DNA from: Fodinibius salicampi
GTDB taxonomy: Bacteria; Bacteroidota; Rhodothermia; Balneolales; Balneolaceae
DNA length: 64,000 bases
Reading direction: 5' to 3'
Assembly: GCF_039545095.1 (NCBI RefSeq)
Contig: NZ_BAABRS010000001.1
Location: 558,001 to 622,000 of the forward strand
Position numbers and translations under genes: made by a program. The notes under the pieces were generated by a model. It did no database searches. It had not been told where the DNA came from and worked only from the letters and a program-made list of their open reading frames with translations. This document shows, piece after piece, positions 28,802 to 37,933 of this stretch. The stretch's first letter is position 1. Every line of letters starts with the position of its first letter.

Positions 28802-29863
28802 ATGTTACGGTTAATATTAATAACACCTTTTTTTCTTCTCTCCATGGTATTGGTCTTACCAGTACTGATTATAATTTGCCCTCTTTGGTTGTTTGTTTTT
28901 TTGTGTAAAAAAGTAGACCAGTCATTAATGTTGAATGGAGTTACCAACTGGAATGAAATAATACAGTATAATTCAAAAATCGGCTGGCAACCTTATCCAT
29001 CATTAAATGATGTCAAATATCAAGATCCTGTGGGAGAAATCGGAACAATTACTACCGATAGCTTGGGCTGGCCTCATAGTAAGGCAATAGAGGATAGCAA
29101 TATTGTAGTATTTGGTGATTCTTTTGCATTCGGGTTTGGGTCAAAATTGGAGGATACCTATTATGGGAAGGAAAATGGTATTAATATTAAACCAATTGCA
29201 GCTCCGGGATATAATATGGTACAGGAGTTGATGCTAATGGAAGAATATCGTGAGAAGTTAGAAGGAAAATTAATCTTTTGGTTCGTTTGTCTTGAAAATG
29301 ATCTTGTAGAAAATTTGAAGCCATACAATTCCAAGAATTATACTAATCCTTTTCTAAGGATTAACGGGGATGACAACTGGGAAATTGTAACTGAGCATTT
29401 ACAGCCCCACAAATGGGAGTATGCTGAAGAGGCAAAGAACACACTTCATTTCGCTGAAATTTGCACTGAATCCCCATATTCTAAGAGGGTATTTTTAAGC
29501 GTACATTTTCTACTGGATAGAGCCAAAAGTATTTGTGATTCTGTTGGTGCAGAACTCGTTGTTTTTACCATTCCTGATAAAAGACAATTAAGTGGCGATG
29601 GGGTTAAGAGCTTCAAAAAACATCTGGATAAAAAAGCTAATTTTAATGCCGACTACCCAGATGATAGGTTCGGGAATATTTGCAGGGATCTGAATATTCC
29701 ATTTATAGCAGGTAAATCACATTTAACGGATGAGGATTATAAGATTTATGATCCTCACTGGAATAAAAAAGGGAATAAGAAAGTCTCTCAAGTAATAAAG
29801 GACTATTATACTACGGTTTATAAAAACGGGAATAAAGAGAAGGATATTTATGTCAAAGGATAA
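28802..29863 (+). CDS. SGNH/GDSL hydrolase family protein, membrane-anchored
   Basis: A 353-residue protein with an N-terminal hydrophobic region (residues 2-37, LILITPFFLLSMVLVLPVL). Block I is VVFGDSFAFGFG near residue 105, and the C-terminal Asp-His pair is in YDPHWNKKGN near residue 316. Such enzymes act as O-acyl esterases or transferases on surface sugars. It probably works outside or at the membrane. Overlaps the next gene by 14 bp. The order carbamoyltransferase, SxtJ/DUF5989, SGNH suggests a joint tailoring module. Confidence 0.75.
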   Translation: MLRLILITPFFLLSMVLVLPVLIIICPLWLFVFLCKKVDQSLMLNGVTNWNEIIQYNSKIGWQPYPSLNDVKYQDPVGEIGTITTDSLGWPHSKAIEDSNIVVFGDSFAFGFGSKLEDTYYGKENGINIKPIAAPGYNMVQELMLMEEYREKLEGKLIFWFVCLENDLVENLKPYNSKNYTNPFLRINGDDNWEIVTEHLQPHKWEYAEEAKNTLHFAEICTESPYSKRVFLSVHFLLDRAKSICDSVGAELVVFTIPDKRQLSGDGVKSFKKHLDKKANFNADYPDDRFGNICRDLNIPFIAGKSHLTDEDYKIYDPHWNKKGNKKVSQVIKDYYTTVYKNGNKEKDIYVKG

Positions 29864-30797
29864 CTTGCCGTTAGTTACAATCGGAATTCCAACCTATAAT
29901 CGTGCTGATGCATATCTAAAGGAAGCGCTTGAATCTGCTTTAAATCAAACCTATTCGAATATTGAAATTGTTGTATCTGATAACTGTTCAACTGATAATA
30001 CCAGTGAACTTGTTAATTGCTATCAAGATTCCAGAATAAAATATTATAGGCACAACGAAAATATTGGAGCTAATAATAATTTTAACTATTGCCTGGAAAA
30101 AGCTTCTGGAGAATATTTTCTTTTGTTGCATGATGATGACAAAGTCGATAGTGATTTTGTAGAGGCATGTTTAGAGGATGTTAATTACCGAACAGATGTT
30201 GGTTTGATAAGGACCGGGGTAAGAGTGATTGATGAATTTGGAAATGAGCTGCAGTTTCGCAAAAATTTTGTAGATGCTGATACGATAGAGAAGTTTATTG
30301 AGCAATGGATGGACCAAAGAAAGGTCTCTATTTACTTATGTAGTGTACTCTATAACAGAAAGGGTTTACAGCAGATCGGAGGGTTTACATCACCCCAAAA
30401 TTTATTACAGGATAATGTTGCTGAAATCAAGCTTACTGCGATGATGGGAAGGGCAGATGTCAGTCAGGTTAAAGCAAGCTTTCGTCGTCATGGAGACAAT
30501 AAGGGTGGTTCGGAATCTGTACAAGAGTGGGCGATGGATTCAAATCATATTTTGCATTTGATTAAAGAGCATGTGTCAGATCAGGATTTGATCAAGAAAT
30601 CTACTATAAACTTATGCGAGTGGAATTATAATCGCGTATATCGGATAAAATCTCCTTTGGTAAGATGGCGATCGTATTTAATCAATTACAAGATGTTTGA
30701 TTACTATTATTCCCCCTTTAGTTATGTATATAAAAGAGATATTAGGCCGAAGCTAAGAAAAATACGTTCTTTATTTTTCAATACAGAAACCATTTAG
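29850..30797 (+). CDS. Glycosyltransferase family 2
   Basis: A 315-residue GT-A enzyme. The N-terminus LVTIGIPTYNRADAYLKEAL, the SDNCSTDNTSELV region and the DXD-like LLLHDDDKVDSDF near residue 94 are typical GT2 features. It inverts the anomeric centre when adding a sugar from a nucleotide donor. The N-terminal 14 bp overlap the SGNH gene, and the following nucleotidyltransferase begins 2 bp after its stop. Confidence 0.88.
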   Translation: MSKDNLPLVTIGIPTYNRADAYLKEALESALNQTYSNIEIVVSDNCSTDNTSELVNCYQDSRIKYYRHNENIGANNNFNYCLEKASGEYFLLLHDDDKVDSDFVEACLEDVNYRTDVGLIRTGVRVIDEFGNELQFRKNFVDADTIEKFIEQWMDQRKVSIYLCSVLYNRKGLQQIGGFTSPQNLLQDNVAEIKLTAMMGRADVSQVKASFRRHGDNKGGSESVQEWAMDSNHILHLIKEHVSDQDLIKKSTINLCEWNYNRVYRIKSPLVRWRSYLINYKMFDYYYSPFSYVYKRDIRPKLRKIRSLFFNTETI

Positions 30798-30799
30798 TA

Positions 30800-31594
30800 A
30801 TGGACAGCAAGAATAATGCGAAAGTGATAGGCCTGATACCCGCTGCAGGCATGGCTCATAGAATTTCACCTTTGCCATGTAGTAAGGAACTATTCCCTAT
30901 AGGCTTTACTAGCTCAACTAGTAACAAAACGGGTACACCCAAAGTAATATCGTCTTATCTATTAGACAGTTTTAAAAAAGCAAGTGTTGACTTATGCTAT
31001 ATGCTTATACGCAAAGGGAAATGGGATATTCCGGAATATTTTGGTAATGGGGAAAAATTTAATATTGACTTAGCCTACGTGGTTACGGATGCCACAAATG
31101 GAGTTCCATACACATTAGATAAGGCTTACTCGTTTATAAAAAATAAAACAGTACTATTTGGCTTCCCTGATATATTATTTCAACCTGAAGATGTCTATAG
31201 CTCATTACTTAAAAGAAAAGCGGAAACCGGAGCAGATATTGTATTAAGTCTTTTTAGAACTAAGAATCCGCAAAAAGTGGATATGGTGAAAATAGATAAA
31301 GACCAAAACGTTCAAGAAATCCATATTAAGCCAGAGGAGACCAACCTCAAGTTTACATGGCTTCATGCGGTATGGTCAAATCAATTTACGCTCTTTATGC
31401 ATAAATATGTTGCCAATCATAATATTAAAAATTCCTCAAAAAGAGGAAGAGAATTATTTATGGGGGAGGTTATTCAAGAAGCTATTCATGCTGGATTAAA
31501 TGTTGAATCGGTGAAATTTGAGAATGGCTTTTATGTAGATATTGGTACATATGAGGATTTAGTAAAAGCAATTAATAATCAACTCATACAGTAA
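30800..31594 (+). CDS. Sugar nucleotidyltransferase (RmlA-like)
   Basis: A 264-residue protein starting with the nucleotide-binding motif VIGLIPAAGMAHRISPLPCS then KELFPIGF, a variant of GxGxRxxPxT-K. GFPDILFQPED contains the metal-binding Asp, and VDIGTYEDLVKAIN is the usual C-terminal end. It would activate a sugar 1-phosphate with an NTP; which sugar and base are unknown. The glycine loop is modified (PAAGMAHR rather than AAGLGTR), so activity on a standard substrate is not assured. Confidence 0.78.
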   Translation: MDSKNNAKVIGLIPAAGMAHRISPLPCSKELFPIGFTSSTSNKTGTPKVISSYLLDSFKKASVDLCYMLIRKGKWDIPEYFGNGEKFNIDLAYVVTDATNGVPYTLDKAYSFIKNKTVLFGFPDILFQPEDVYSSLLKRKAETGADIVLSLFRTKNPQKVDMVKIDKDQNVQEIHIKPEETNLKFTWLHAVWSNQFTLFMHKYVANHNIKNSSKRGRELFMGEVIQEAIHAGLNVESVKFENGFYVDIGTYEDLVKAINNQLIQ

Positions 31595-31600
31595 ATAAAA

Positions 31601-32284
31601 ATGAATATCTCCTATTATTGGGAAAGGTTGTTAAATAAGAGCTTAAAGGATGTCGTTGGTACTACTACATCGGTTAAAACCGAAGAAAAAGTAGCAGCAT
31701 TGACATTTGATGATGGACCTCATCCTTCCAATACACCGCAACTCTTAGATTTATTGGAAGAATTTAATGCAAAAGCTACATTCTTTGTAATTGGAGAATT
31801 CGCCCAAGAACATCCTTTAATAATTGATCGAATAGTAAGTGAGGGACATGAACTTGGCAATCATACTTGGTCTCATAAAGACTTACCTAAAATGACCTTA
31901 GGAAAAGTTTATAAAGAAATTCAATCCTCAAGTTCTGTTATTAATACTTCATATTTTCGTCCTCCATTTGGGCATCAAAATATAAGAACCTCCCTTATAG
32001 CAAAAGTACTAGGTTATAAAATAGTAACTTGGAATTTTCACCTCGAAGATTGGGAGAATAGAGATTCTAAATGGATGTTTCAGAAATTTAAAAAAAATAT
32101 TTGTCCAGGAAGCATAGTACTTTTACATGATAGAACTTTTGAAAAAGAAATAATAAATGATGACAAGACGTCATTATTTGAGGTATTAAATAAGATATTT
32201 ACTACAATTGATGATTATAATTTTATAACAGTTTCAGAATTGTTAAAAGATAGGATAGAAAACAATAAATTATGGATTAAGTAA
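31601..32284 (+). CDS. Polysaccharide deacetylase (NodB homology)
   Basis: A 227-residue carbohydrate esterase 4 domain. Motif 1 is ALTFDDGPHPS (metal-binding DD pair), motif 2 HTWSHKDLPK (HxxxH), motif 3 FRPPFGHQN, and the last motif is VLLHD. All metal ligands look intact. No signal peptide is present, so it may deacetylate an N-acetylated lipid-linked or nucleotide-linked sugar in the cytoplasm, possibly preparing a free amine for another group. The gene is tightly packed (6 bp from the gene before and 16 bp to the one after). Confidence 0.88.
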   Translation: MNISYYWERLLNKSLKDVVGTTTSVKTEEKVAALTFDDGPHPSNTPQLLDLLEEFNAKATFFVIGEFAQEHPLIIDRIVSEGHELGNHTWSHKDLPKMTLGKVYKEIQSSSSVINTSYFRPPFGHQNIRTSLIAKVLGYKIVTWNFHLEDWENRDSKWMFQKFKKNICPGSIVLLHDRTFEKEIINDDKTSLFEVLNKIFTTIDDYNFITVSELLKDRIENNKLWIK

Positions 32285-32300
32285 AGTATTAATTGTTTCT

Positions 32301-33188
32301 ATGAAGAGTTCTAATTTAGCCGACATATCTTTGAGTGTAATTGTTCCTTGTTTTAATGAAGAAGATAATTTAAAGTTTCAAGTAGAAGCTTTACTTAATG
32401 AATCATGGGATGAATCGTGGGAGGTACTGCTATGTGATAATGGATCAACCGACTCTACAGTTAAAGTAATAAAGAGGTATTCAAGAAATGAAGATAAAAT
32501 AAAATATGTGGATGCTTCGAAAAAGAAAGGTGTTTCGTATGCGAGAAATCGAGGTGTTGAGGAGGCCCAAGGAGAGTTAATTGCATTTATTGATGCAGAT
32601 GATATAATCGCAACTGGTTGGGTACCTGCAATAGCTGAAGGCATTAGATTGCATTCCTTTGTAGCTTCAAAAAGGGATCAATTCGTTAATGATAACAAAG
32701 TGGGAAACAAAATTAATACTAAAAATCCAAGTAAAGGATTGATTCAATATAATTATGTAGATTACTTGCCTTTTTCGGGAGGTTGCGGGCTAGGTATTCG
32801 TAGAAAAATCCACGAGAAAATAGGTGGATTTGATGAAGAGCTGATTTATTGTGAAGATACTGATTATTGCTGGAGGGTTCAGCTTCAGGGAATACCTTTG
32901 ATTTTTTGGCCAAAGGCATTAGTTCATGTCAGAACGCGAGAATCTACGATGGACTTATTTAGACAAGGATTAAATTGGGGGGAGTATAACGCTCTTTTAT
33001 ATAAGAAGTTCAAACCATATGGAATACCAAATGTAAGCTATTTAAGGGGAATTAAGCTATGGGTCAAATTATTAAGAAGAATATTTTTTTTATGGAAAAA
33101 ATGGCAAAGGGATACGTTTATAAAAGGGCTTGGATATAGAATTGGAATGTTAAAAGGTAGTATAAGATTTAGGGTTTTTGCTCCCTAA
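32301..33188 (+). CDS. Glycosyltransferase family 2
   Basis: A 295-residue GT2 enzyme. SVIVPCFNEEDNLKFQVEAL, CDNGSTDSTVKVIKRY, ARNRGVEEAQGELIAFIDAD (with the DAD metal site) and the later IGGFDEELIYCEDTDYCWR (the ED acceptor-side motif) are all present. It is the last gene of the + strand tailoring block and converges with the - strand DUF5060 gene. An A/T hairpin (CAATAA/TTATTG) sits in the short gap. Confidence 0.9.
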   Translation: MKSSNLADISLSVIVPCFNEEDNLKFQVEALLNESWDESWEVLLCDNGSTDSTVKVIKRYSRNEDKIKYVDASKKKGVSYARNRGVEEAQGELIAFIDADDIIATGWVPAIAEGIRLHSFVASKRDQFVNDNKVGNKINTKNPSKGLIQYNYVDYLPFSGGCGLGIRRKIHEKIGGFDEELIYCEDTDYCWRVQLQGIPLIFWPKALVHVRTRESTMDLFRQGLNWGEYNALLYKKFKPYGIPNVSYLRGIKLWVKLLRRIFFLWKKWQRDTFIKGLGYRIGMLKGSIRFRVFAP

Positions 33189-33215
33189 CCTTAATATCAA
33201 CAATAACTGTTAATA

Positions 33216-36188
33216 TTATTGTATTATTGTAAGTTTCTTTGATTGAACTGTATTTTCTGATGTAAGACGATATATATATATTCCGCTTGCTAAATTTGTT
33301 GCACTGAAAGTTATATTATGGAATCCAGCTTTTTTTTGAGTATCTACTAGAATAAGAATTTTTTTTCCTATCATATCAAATAATTCCAGACGGACATGTG
33401 AAGCTCTTGGGATTCCAAATCGTATCGTGGTTCCAGGATTAAATGGATTGGGATAATTTTGTTGTAAAACAACTTCACCAGGAATCATTTCTTGTGGGGA
33501 AGTAGTTGTAATTGAAGTATCAGCCGACCAGCTACTGGTGCCGTTACTGTTTACGGCCCGCATCTGCAAGTCGTAGGAAGTTCCCGGGCTCAGATCGGAG
33601 ATAGTGAATGGATTAGTTGTACCTATGTCAATTGGGTCTCCTTCATCTAGTCGATATTCATAACTGCCGGTGTTATTAACCTCGATGTAGTAGACTTTGG
33701 CCGTAGTTTCTGTGGTGGTAACCTCATCAATAATTGGCGGACTGTCGGGAGATTGTGATTCTTGCTGTGTAGTAAAAGTAGTAGTGGAAGACCAGTCGGA
33801 ATTTCCGTCAGAGTTGACAGCTCTCATCTGCAGGTCATAGGAGGTACCGGGCCTCAGGCCTTCAATGTTAAAAGGATTGGTAGTTCCAATATCGACCGGT
33901 TCATTCCCATCCAGACGGTATTCATAACTATCGGTATTATCGGTACCGGAGTAACTGACCGTAGCGGTAGTCTCGGTAGCATTGACCTTATCTATGTTAG
34001 GGGGACTGCTTGGTGGATTAGCGCTTTCCTGAGTGGTAAAAGTTGTATCAGTGGACCAGTCACTGGTACCCTCACTGTTAACAGCCCGCATTTGAAGCGT
34101 GTAAGAGGTGTTGGAGGTAAGGCCGGTTATTTCGAAGGGATTGGAGGTCCCGATATTAACTGGGTCTCCACTGTTGAGCCGGTACGCATAACTATCGGCA
34201 TCGGATACGGTTGAGTAGGAAACTTCAGCCGTTGTAGTGGTGGTGTTAATATTGTCGAAAGCGGGAGGGCTTTTTGGTGGCTGGTTTTCCTGATTGGTGT
34301 TAAAGGTGGTCGTGGCTGACCAATCGCTGGTCCCATCGCTGTTGACCGATCTCATCTGGAGATCGTAGGCGGTGCCAGCACTGAGATTGGTAATTCCATA
34401 AGGATTGGTGGTTCCGATGTTAACCGGATCACCTCCGTCGAGGCGGTACTCGTAGCTATCGGCGTTGGAAATTTCACTGTATACGACCTCTGCAGAAGAG
34501 ACGGTTGTGCTAACCTCATCAATAGAAGGGGGATTTGACGGAGGTTGGCCTCCGGAACCGTCATCTGTACCGTCTATTGCTATCACCCAGTCCGAACTGT
34601 TGGGGGCCATCCACGTTATTTGGCTATTGGAAATAATATTTGAAGTGATGTTTATTTCAGTATAGGGGGCAGCTCGGGTATCGACTGCCACGGCAGATTC
34701 AACGGTAACCCCCGTTAAATCCATATCAATGGAACTGGTACTTTCTTTGTAGAAAATAAGCTTATTTTTAGAAGGGGTTGACAGAGCATATCCGTCGGTT
34801 AGGCTGTTGTTGCGTTCAAAATCTACAGCAAAGCGGTCAGTCCAAAAATTGGAAAAGACTTTAAACATTCCTTTGTTGTCAAATACAGAAGAATGACTGT
34901 ATTCGTCATTAATCCAAGGTCCATGGCCCCATATACTTCCAACTCCACCAACCATGGCAGACTCCCATATTGTTTTTCTGACTCTGTTGTCATCATCAAA
35001 ATTTCGAGATTCCTCTTCCCCCGTATCTATTCGGAATCTATCCTCAGAAAGGTGGGGTTTGTTGGGATACTCAGTAAGCCAGTCTACCCACCTGTCATAG
35101 GCTATATTACCATTATAATTGATTGTGGCATGGTCTTCATGGCCTATATAGTCAGTTTGATTAGTCATTATACTAGATATGGGGTCATCGTTTTTATGTA
35201 TTCTTCCGCCAATTATATGAGGCCATCCTAGTTTGGAATGGTAATAATTTCTCCATGTAGCAACTTCAGCCCCCGTCCAACGGTCCCAAACATCCCATCC
35301 AACTCCCATAGTCCAACCAGGTAATGGACCTAGCCTAGCTGCTACGTAGCGCTGTAGTCTTTGCATTCTTACACTGTTCCTTCCTATTTCTCCAGAGTCC
35401 ATCCCTGTTATTGGGCCATGATTCCAAATATGAATAAAACCACCTTCTTCATATATTCGTTTTATAATTGATTCCATTACTTTGAAAGCTTCTGGGTCAG
35501 GAGATACATTCGAATCGGTCATATCAAGGGAACTATTGGTATATAAACCATCTTCCGCGGTAATATCCCACCAACTGTACCAGACTGGGATGTGGAAACC
35601 CTTAAATCCATGTCCCCCAATAAACTCCGTTATATCAGCATCCAATTGAGAAAGATTATTATGGTATTGATCCAGACCTTCCCCACCTCTCATTACAAGT
35701 GTTGGGATAAAGGCTTTTTCATTACCTACCCAAATCCATTTTGCATTTTGGTGATTTATAAATCCACGAGCCTGTGTAGCATTACTTTGTTCAACCACTT
35801 CAATAGAGCCCGATAATCTATTAAGTGCAGATTCGTTTGAAGAGGTATTAAAGATCCATTCACCTAGTTTTGTCCCTGAAAACCTAAATTTAAAGATATT
35901 TACCGAACCTTTGGTCCCGGTTTCCCAGTCCCAGTCACCATCATAAAACATTTCAGTGATAATTTCTTCACCACTAGAAGTATGTGTAAAAGTAACAGTT
36001 GCAATTACATCGAACGGATTACCAGAATAATCAGCGTGTTCAACTTCCCATTCTGCATAAGGATAGTATAGGGGAGTTGAATCAGGATCTTGTGCATATA
36101 GGATATCCGCTACTATAAATAATGAAAAGAAAAAATACAGGATCTTGAAGTGAGTGGATTTTTTAGACGGTTTAGATTTATAACACAC
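33216..36188 (-). CDS. T9SS-secreted DUF5060/apiosidase-like glycoside hydrolase with four fibronectin-III repeats
   Basis: A 990-residue secreted protein. Signal peptide (core ILYFFFSLFIVADI), then a DUF5060-type beta domain (WEVEHADYSGNPFDV... MFYDGDWDWETG), then a (beta/alpha)8-type DUF4038-like catalytic region from about residue 125 to 500 (GHGFKGFHIPVWYSWW, GGFIHIWNHGPITGMD, HLSEDRFRIDTGEEE). Four 88-residue Fn3 repeats (about 547-898) and a T9SS sorting domain (QQNYPNPFNPG to QSKKLTIIQ) follow. Relatives cleave plant or microbial side-chain sugars; the substrate here is unknown. It is encoded opposite to the preceding block and may process the exported polymer. Confidence 0.85.
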   Translation of the reverse strand: MCYKSKPSKKSTHFKILYFFFSLFIVADILYAQDPDSTPLYYPYAEWEVEHADYSGNPFDVIATVTFTHTSSGEEIITEMFYDGDWDWETGTKGSVNIFKFRFSGTKLGEWIFNTSSNESALNRLSGSIEVVEQSNATQARGFINHQNAKWIWVGNEKAFIPTLVMRGGEGLDQYHNNLSQLDADITEFIGGHGFKGFHIPVWYSWWDITAEDGLYTNSSLDMTDSNVSPDPEAFKVMESIIKRIYEEGGFIHIWNHGPITGMDSGEIGRNSVRMQRLQRYVAARLGPLPGWTMGVGWDVWDRWTGAEVATWRNYYHSKLGWPHIIGGRIHKNDDPISSIMTNQTDYIGHEDHATINYNGNIAYDRWVDWLTEYPNKPHLSEDRFRIDTGEEESRNFDDDNRVRKTIWESAMVGGVGSIWGHGPWINDEYSHSSVFDNKGMFKVFSNFWTDRFAVDFERNNSLTDGYALSTPSKNKLIFYKESTSSIDMDLTGVTVESAVAVDTRAAPYTEINITSNIISNSQITWMAPNSSDWVIAIDGTDDGSGGQPPSNPPSIDEVSTTVSSAEVVYSEISNADSYEYRLDGGDPVNIGTTNPYGITNLSAGTAYDLQMRSVNSDGTSDWSATTTFNTNQENQPPKSPPAFDNINTTTTTAEVSYSTVSDADSYAYRLNSGDPVNIGTSNPFEITGLTSNTSYTLQMRAVNSEGTSDWSTDTTFTTQESANPPSSPPNIDKVNATETTATVSYSGTDNTDSYEYRLDGNEPVDIGTTNPFNIEGLRPGTSYDLQMRAVNSDGNSDWSSTTTFTTQQESQSPDSPPIIDEVTTTETTAKVYYIEVNNTGSYEYRLDEGDPIDIGTTNPFTISDLSPGTSYDLQMRAVNSNGTSSWSADTSITTTSPQEMIPGEVVLQQNYPNPFNPGTTIRFGIPRASHVRLELFDMIGKKILILVDTQKKAGFHNITFSATNLASGIYIYRLTSENTVQSKKLTIIQ
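33494..34549 (-). repeat. Four tandem 264-bp Fn3-encoding units
   Basis: Each unit encodes 88 residues with SYEYRLDxGDP, IGTTNPF, LQMRAVNSDGTSDWS. The period is constant at 264 bp and all four keep frame. They are similar but not identical, with many silent changes, so they are an older internal amplification that could still recombine. Confidence 0.85.
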
Positions 36189-36418
36189 AATACACCATTC
36201 GGCATGAAATTGAGTTGAAAATTTAAAAGTGATAGAATCAATTCTTTGGTGAATATATTTACCCGAAAATCGATATATTTATTATTGAACATTAATACCT
36301 AAAAAAGGTTCCGCATTTCTGTATACATCCAAATTTAATTTAAATTTTTAATAGATTATTTATAGAAACTTTTTAATGATCAGGGATTAAATCATAAATC
36401 TATACAAGTAACAATGCC
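36189..36418. promoter_or_regulatory. Divergent intergenic region
   Basis: The gap lies between the - strand DUF5060 gene and the + strand methyltransferase, so promoters for both should lie in these 230 AT-rich bases. A palindrome-like stretch around CGAAAATCGATATAT (36260s) is visible. No promoter boxes could be assigned with confidence. Confidence 0.35.
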
Positions 36419-37066
36419 ATGGTAAAAAAATTAGCAAAGCAAATTATTGGATCTATGGGGTTTGAGTTATCCAGGTTCAGTGAGTCTGAGAAAAAGGTAG
36501 CCGAGGAATTTGAATGGGATCTTGAATTATTTGCTTATAAAGATTTTCAGGTTGCACGTGGCATTGCCTATTCAGGTTTAATGACAGTTGATGAGGCACG
36601 TTTTTTATCTACCTTAGTGCAGCGCACATCTGAAGAGGATCCTATTATTGAGATTGGAACTCTGTTCGGGTTTTCGACGATGGTAGTTACAATCAATAAA
36701 AGTAAAGCACAAAAATTGATTACGGTAGATAATTACTCATGGAATCCACATAATATTTCACCGGTTGCCCATAAACTTGCAACTGCTTCCAGGCTACAAG
36801 ATGCAAGTTCAAATCATAATGTTGAGATTTTAAATAAAAGTAAGAACGATTTTTATAATGAATATTCAGGGCCGATACCAGGATTATTTTTTTGTGATGC
36901 TAACCATGAATATGAATCGACACTTGATGATCTAAGATGGGCACGCCAAGTGGGAGCTAAAATTATCTGTGGGCATGACTACAAGTCCAAATTCCCTGGT
37001 GTAAAGAAAGCAGTCAAAGAATTCGGAGGACCAAGTGAATTGGTGGGGTCATTATTTGTCCTTTAG
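36419..37066 (+). CDS. Class I SAM-dependent methyltransferase (TylF/CmcI-like)
   Basis: A 215-residue protein with motif I PIIEIGTLFGFSTMVV near residue 79 and the second acidic loop LITVDNYSWNP. FFCDANHEYESTLDDLRWA is the metal/product-side motif seen in TylF/CmcI-like O-methyltransferases. It may methylate a sugar hydroxyl of the polysaccharide. It is the only + strand gene in the 33-42 kb block and converges with the P-loop sulfotransferase-like gene. Confidence 0.82.
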   Translation: MVKKLAKQIIGSMGFELSRFSESEKKVAEEFEWDLELFAYKDFQVARGIAYSGLMTVDEARFLSTLVQRTSEEDPIIEIGTLFGFSTMVVTINKSKAQKLITVDNYSWNPHNISPVAHKLATASRLQDASSNHNVEILNKSKNDFYNEYSGPIPGLFFCDANHEYESTLDDLRWARQVGAKIICGHDYKSKFPGVKKAVKEFGGPSELVGSLFVL

Positions 37067-37137
37067 CAAAGTCAGTCTCAATAATATTACTTTCCTTTTA
37101 TATTTAAAGGATTCATTTAATTTGCTGGTTTTTTAGA

Positions 37138-37929
37138 TTATGGGTTCTTTTTTAAGTAATCCACTTCTGACTGGTTAAGCAATTTTTGATATTTTACATC
37201 AGTAACAAGATTTATGATAGGTGGAGAAAAGTTCACTTGTTCATATCTGGAAAGTGCTTCTACAGTACTAGGTTTTTCCTGTCCACTAAATGAGGAACCG
37301 CCTCCTTGGGAACTCATAGTCGGAATAATATCAACTTTAAGCTCTAATTGTTGTAGAAAGTTTAATCTGTATTCTTTTGAAACAATCCATTTTTCGTACT
37401 CCCATACTTTGAAGTTTTCTGGTATAGAATGCCACTCTAATAGAGTTTCGAAAAATGAAACATCAACATTATGTTCTGAGTACCCAATACCTTCGCTTGC
37501 TTTCTTCTGAAGATATCGAAGTCTACTCGCGACCACATTTAGGACACTTCGTTTTATGTAAATAGCTTCATTCCATTTTGGGATGCGAAAATTATTATAA
37601 TTTGGCCCACAATCTTCTGCAGAAATAATAAGATATTGACAGTTTTTAATTAGTTCCCGGTTATTCCACAATACGCTCAAAAAACGTTTTCCTGACTTAA
37701 TATTAACTTCATCAAGAAAAACAGTTTTACCAGTGCTTGTTATGTATAAATTGTCAATCTTAGGTTTAAGACTGGCATACTGTTCTTCAAGTGCGTTTGT
37801 CAGCCAGTTTATAAAAGCATGATTACCGCTTCGCCTCATACCGATAACATAATAAACTATCGGCCCATGGATGAGATACAAAACAATAGTTTTGGCGATC
37901 AGATTTTTTGTTGATTTAATAAAGCTCAT
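37138..37929 (-). CDS. P-loop sulfotransferase-like protein
   Basis: A 263-residue protein. Near residue 30 it has IGMRRSGNHAFINWL, which looks like the PAPS 5'-phosphosulfate loop (RSGxxxxxxxL). A later EAIYIKRSVLNVVASRLRYL resembles the 3'-phosphate motif, with KRS where RDP is usual. No signal peptide is clear, although a hydrophobic stretch precedes the P-loop. I read it as a divergent sulfotransferase, not proven. It starts 4 bp after the stop of the lipoprotein gene upstream, so they are likely cotranscribed. Confidence 0.6.
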   Translation of the reverse strand: MSFIKSTKNLIAKTIVLYLIHGPIVYYVIGMRRSGNHAFINWLTNALEEQYASLKPKIDNLYITSTGKTVFLDEVNIKSGKRFLSVLWNNRELIKNCQYLIISAEDCGPNYNNFRIPKWNEAIYIKRSVLNVVASRLRYLQKKASEGIGYSEHNVDVSFFETLLEWHSIPENFKVWEYEKWIVSKEYRLNFLQQLELKVDIIPTMSSQGGGSSFSGQEKPSTVEALSRYEQVNFSPPIINLVTDVKYQKLLNQSEVDYLKKNP

Positions 37930-37933
37930 AATT

